64,000 nucleotides of DNA from Streptococcus australis (GTDB taxonomy: Bacteria; Bacillota; Bacilli; Lactobacillales; Streptococcaceae): assembly GCF_015553625.1 (NCBI RefSeq), contig NZ_JADNGY010000002.1, positions 108,700-172,699 on the forward strand. Reading direction: 5' to 3'. The translations under genes were made by a program, and so were the position numbers. The notes below the pieces were generated by a model. It saw only the letters and a list, made by a program, of their open reading frames with translations. It did no database searches and was not told the DNA's origin. The stretch's first letter is position 1. Each line of letters starts with the position of its first letter. Positions 62,029 through 64,000 of this stretch are shown one piece after another.

Positions 62029-62655
62029 CTAGTCTTTAATAATCCGACCACGGATTCCTTTGCTAAAACCACAAGCATTGGCTTCATCGTAATCGATATG
62101 CATATAAGTTGCAAATTTTGGACTCACACGAATCACAACGTCATCAAAGATTAAAGGTCTTGCTCCTTCAACTTTAACTTTTACAATATCATGATTTTTT
62201 ACGCCCAATTTTTCAGCATCTTCAGGTGTCATATGAACATGGCGTTTAGCAACAATCAAGCCTTTGTCCAAAGAGACAGACTTATCACCATTTACTAAGA
62301 CAATACCTGGAGTACCTTCGATATCACCACTTTCTCGAATAGGAGCTTTAACACCTAATTGCAAGCAGTCCGTAAGTGATACTTCAACTTGTGATTCTTT
62401 TCTAACAGGACCTAAAATAACTACATTATGATAGGCTCCTTTTGGTCCCACTACCGTTAATCGTTCCTTTGAAGCATACTGACCAGGTTGAGATAAGTCT
62501 TTCGCCTTTGTCAATTCATATCCTGTTCCAAACAGTGCATCTAATTCCTTACGACTTAAATGGACATGTCTACCACTAGCTTCTACTTCAAACGAACCAT
62601 CAAGTTCATTTTGAATCCTATCAATAACTTTATCAATTAAATTTTCTAATGACAT
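62029..62655 (-). CDS. eutD: PduL-type phosphate acyltransferase
   Basis: The 208-residue enzyme converts acetyl-CoA to acetyl phosphate inside the microcompartment. It carries the two zinc-site motifs SGRHVHLS and AKRHVHMTPEDA. It is the PduL type and not the Pta type. ATG 62655 follows GTGGAG. An N-terminal amphipathic helix (LENLIDKVIDRIQNEL) resembles encapsulation peptides. The gene is often named pduL; eutD is used by context. Confidence 0.92.
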   Translation of the reverse strand: MSLENLIDKVIDRIQNELDGSFEVEASGRHVHLSRKELDALFGTGYELTKAKDLSQPGQYASKERLTVVGPKGAYHNVVILGPVRKESQVEVSLTDCLQLGVKAPIRESGDIEGTPGIVLVNGDKSVSLDKGLIVAKRHVHMTPEDAEKLGVKNHDIVKVKVEGARPLIFDDVVIRVSPKFATYMHIDYDEANACGFSKGIRGRIIKD

Positions 62656-62671
62656 TGTTATTCTCCACATT

Positions 62672-63313
62672 CTATTCTAAAGTAAGCCATACTAATACTT
62701 CAATCGATTTCAATAATGCGATCAGTTTCTCAGCATAAATATCCTGAGTACCGGATACTACAAGAGCTAATTCCTTTCGAATATTAGCAATCTCAATATA
62801 TAACTCATAACACGAAAGTTTCCAACTCTCACATTTGAAATCAACTTGTACACTTCCTTGATCCAACTGTTTAATCACCCGAACAGATTGTAACTCTTCA
62901 TTCGTACCAAGATTTTGATTATAGTATGATATATCATCTTCAATATAACAACCTACAATTTTTTCTATAATATGGAGAAGATTTCCTAATTGTTCTACTT
63001 TGTCATCAAGAAAAGCAAGGTGGAGTTCTTTTTGGCATCTTAGAAAATACGTATATAGTTTCGTTAGCTTGAAAAGTAGTGGATACACAGCAGACTCTTC
63101 TAGAGACGAAACAGTCTTATGAAATGTTTTGCTAATCTCTGTTTGAGTTTTTATTTTCGAATCAGTATAAGCTATCTGAATATGGCGATCATGCAAGAAA
63201 CCTTTTGCTGCTGGAGTCAATTTATCATCACTCGAGAGTTTGAGAACGTTTTGCTCACTAACCTGTCCATCTTTCATTAGCTTTCTAATTCGAGATTCAG
63301 TATAAACTGTCAT
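62672..63313 (-). CDS. eutT: EutT-like cobalamin adenosyltransferase
   Basis: The 213-residue protein matches EutT proteins: an N-terminal MTVYTESRIRKLMKDG, KLTPAAKGFLHDR, and a helical bundle with the ESAVYPLLFKLTKLYTYF stretch. It would adenosylate B12 for the ammonia-lyase. I do not see the Cys-Cys motif of the Escherichia coli enzyme. It is short compared with that protein. ATG 63313 has AGAAGGA upstream. Placed 167 bp after eutM. Confidence 0.8.
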   Translation of the reverse strand: MTVYTESRIRKLMKDGQVSEQNVLKLSSDDKLTPAAKGFLHDRHIQIAYTDSKIKTQTEISKTFHKTVSSLEESAVYPLLFKLTKLYTYFLRCQKELHLAFLDDKVEQLGNLLHIIEKIVGCYIEDDISYYNQNLGTNEELQSVRVIKQLDQGSVQVDFKCESWKLSCYELYIEIANIRKELALVVSGTQDIYAEKLIALLKSIEVLVWLTLE

Positions 63314-63355
63314 GCATTCACATCCTTCTACCACAAATTAACTACAGGGATACAA

Positions 63356-63384
63356 CGAGGTTGAGATTTAACTTCCCAACCTCG
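63356..63384 (-). terminator. hairpin between eutM and eutT (possible partial terminator)
   Basis: CGAGGTTG and CAACCTCG pair perfectly (8 bp) around a 13-base loop. No strong T-tract follows on the minus strand. It lies in the 167-bp gap after the shell-protein gene and could lower expression of eutT and later genes relative to shell proteins or stabilise the shell mRNA. Confidence 0.5.
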
Positions 63385-63480
63385 CTCAGCTATTAACATG
63401 AATGAATATTCTTTACATCAAAATGCTTATTCCTATCAAAACATTAATTGCTGATTACCTGCATGAGAAATTTTGAAAAT

Positions 63481-63762
63481 CTACTCTTTATGAGGTAGGA
63501 TTACTTCTACTTCTGAATGTGGACGTGGGATGACATGTACTGAAATTAATTCACCTACGTTTTCAGCTGCTGCTGCACCTGCATCTGTCGCAGCTTTAAC
63601 CGCACCTACATCACCGCGAACCATTACAGTTACCAATCCAGCACCAACTTGTTGTTTACCGATCAATGTAACGTTTGCTGCTTTTACCATAGCATCTGCT
63701 GCTTCGATAGCACCTACTAAACCTTTTGTTTCAACCATTCCTAATGCATTTGCGTTTGACAT
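63481..63762 (-). CDS. eutM: EutM-type BMC shell protein
   Basis: The 93-residue hexamer-forming shell protein of the BMC domain family reads [21 protein letters not shown], then [20 protein letters not shown] and [27 protein letters not shown] precedes the ATG. It follows a near-identical copy at 63791, with at least 137 bp of identical DNA. Confidence 0.95.
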   Translation of the reverse strand: MSNANALGMVETKGLVGAIEAADAMVKAANVTLIGKQQVGAGLVTVMVRGDVGAVKAATDAGAAAAENVGELISVHVIPRPHSEVEVILPHKE

Positions 63763-63790
63763 ATTCTTTTCCTCCTATTATAAAATCTAA

Positions 63791-64000
63791 TTATTCAGCT
63801 GATGGATGTGGTAGAATGACTTCTACTTCTGAGTGTGGACGTGGGATCACATGAACTGAAATCAATTCACCTACGTTTTCAGCTGCTGCTGCACCTGCAT
63901 CTGTCGCAGCTTTAACCGCACCTACATCACCGCGAACCATTACAGTTACCAATCCAGCACCAACTTGTTGTTTACCGATCAATGTAACGTTTGCTGCTTT
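63791..64000 (-). CDS. eutM: EutM-type BMC shell protein, second copy (5' end outside window)
   Basis: The frame is open to base 64000, so the start lies beyond the window; ATT/ATG codons near 63980 are internal. It encodes the last 69 residues, from [10 protein letters not shown] to ILPHPSAE. It differs from the neighbour only at the C-terminal end. It is 28 bp upstream of the other copy in the transcript. Confidence 0.93.
   Translation of the reverse strand, partial: KAANVTLIGKQQVGAGLVTVMVRGDVGAVKAATDAGAAAAENVGELISVHVIPRPHSEVEVILPHPSAE

Noticed and set aside
1..64000. tRNA, rRNA or CRISPR array
   Set aside because: No cloverleaf ending in CCA, no ribosomal RNA motif and no regularly spaced direct repeats were noticed on reading; not tested with a dedicated program.

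Overview
The window reads as chromosome of an oral streptococcus of the mitis/sanguinis type. The evidence is the low GC, streptococcal-type core genes (asnS, an aspartate aminotransferase, yaaA, hemolysin III, cutC), short intergenic hairpins, and a combined cobalamin (cob/cbi) plus ethanolamine (eut) island of the kind known from Streptococcus sanguinis. The species cannot be fixed from the sequence alone.

Three blocks follow one another. (1) Bases 1 to about 10290 are the right-hand part of a Tn916-family integrative conjugative element: orf15 (cut by the window edge), orf14, orf13, the tet(M) attenuator leader and tet(M), orf6, orf9, orf7, orf8, xis and int. (2) Bases about 10300-23970 are ordinary chromosome: an MFS transporter, asnS, a secreted repeat protein, an aminotransferase, a MarR regulator, yaaA, a DUF1836 gene with hemolysin III, a MocR-type regulator, a lipoprotein, a YjbR-like protein, cutC and a membrane-anchored protein. 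Two copies of a structured repeat lie here (10405-10563 and 16764-17085). (3) From about 23970 to the end, every gene except one tiny ORF is on the minus strand. This block begins abruptly next to a truncated acetoin reductase gene.

In the minus-strand island, transcription runs right to left. The end of a eut operon comes first: eutM (partial), eutM, eutT, pduL-type eutD, a eut accessory gene, eutN, eutH, eutQ, then a terminator. The cob operon follows at once: cbiA-B-C-C'-D-E-T-F-G-H-J, cobA-hemD fusion, cbiK-L-M-N-Q-O-P, a PduO-type adenosyltransferase, precorrin-2 dehydrogenase, hemA-C-D-B-L, cobU-S-C, two Nik/Opp-type ABC cassettes and a flavin reductase. The heme genes stop at uroporphyrinogen III, so here they should serve B12. 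The B12 made would be the cofactor of ethanolamine ammonia-lyase, encoded outside the window.

The most interesting regulatory element is the cob leader (59293-59428). A good promoter is followed by two hairpins with hexaloops of the form A-A-N-G-R-R, the second overlapping an intrinsic terminator. This is the architecture of RNA targets of ANTAR antiterminators such as EutV, and it would tie B12 synthesis to ethanolamine sensing. Other points of interest are a tandem second cbiC whose catalytic histidine is replaced by phenylalanine, a MocR-type regulator without its PLP lysine, covarying hairpins in the interspersed repeat, and a possible three-way-junction structure inside one ABC cassette. 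No tRNA, rRNA or CRISPR array was recognised.
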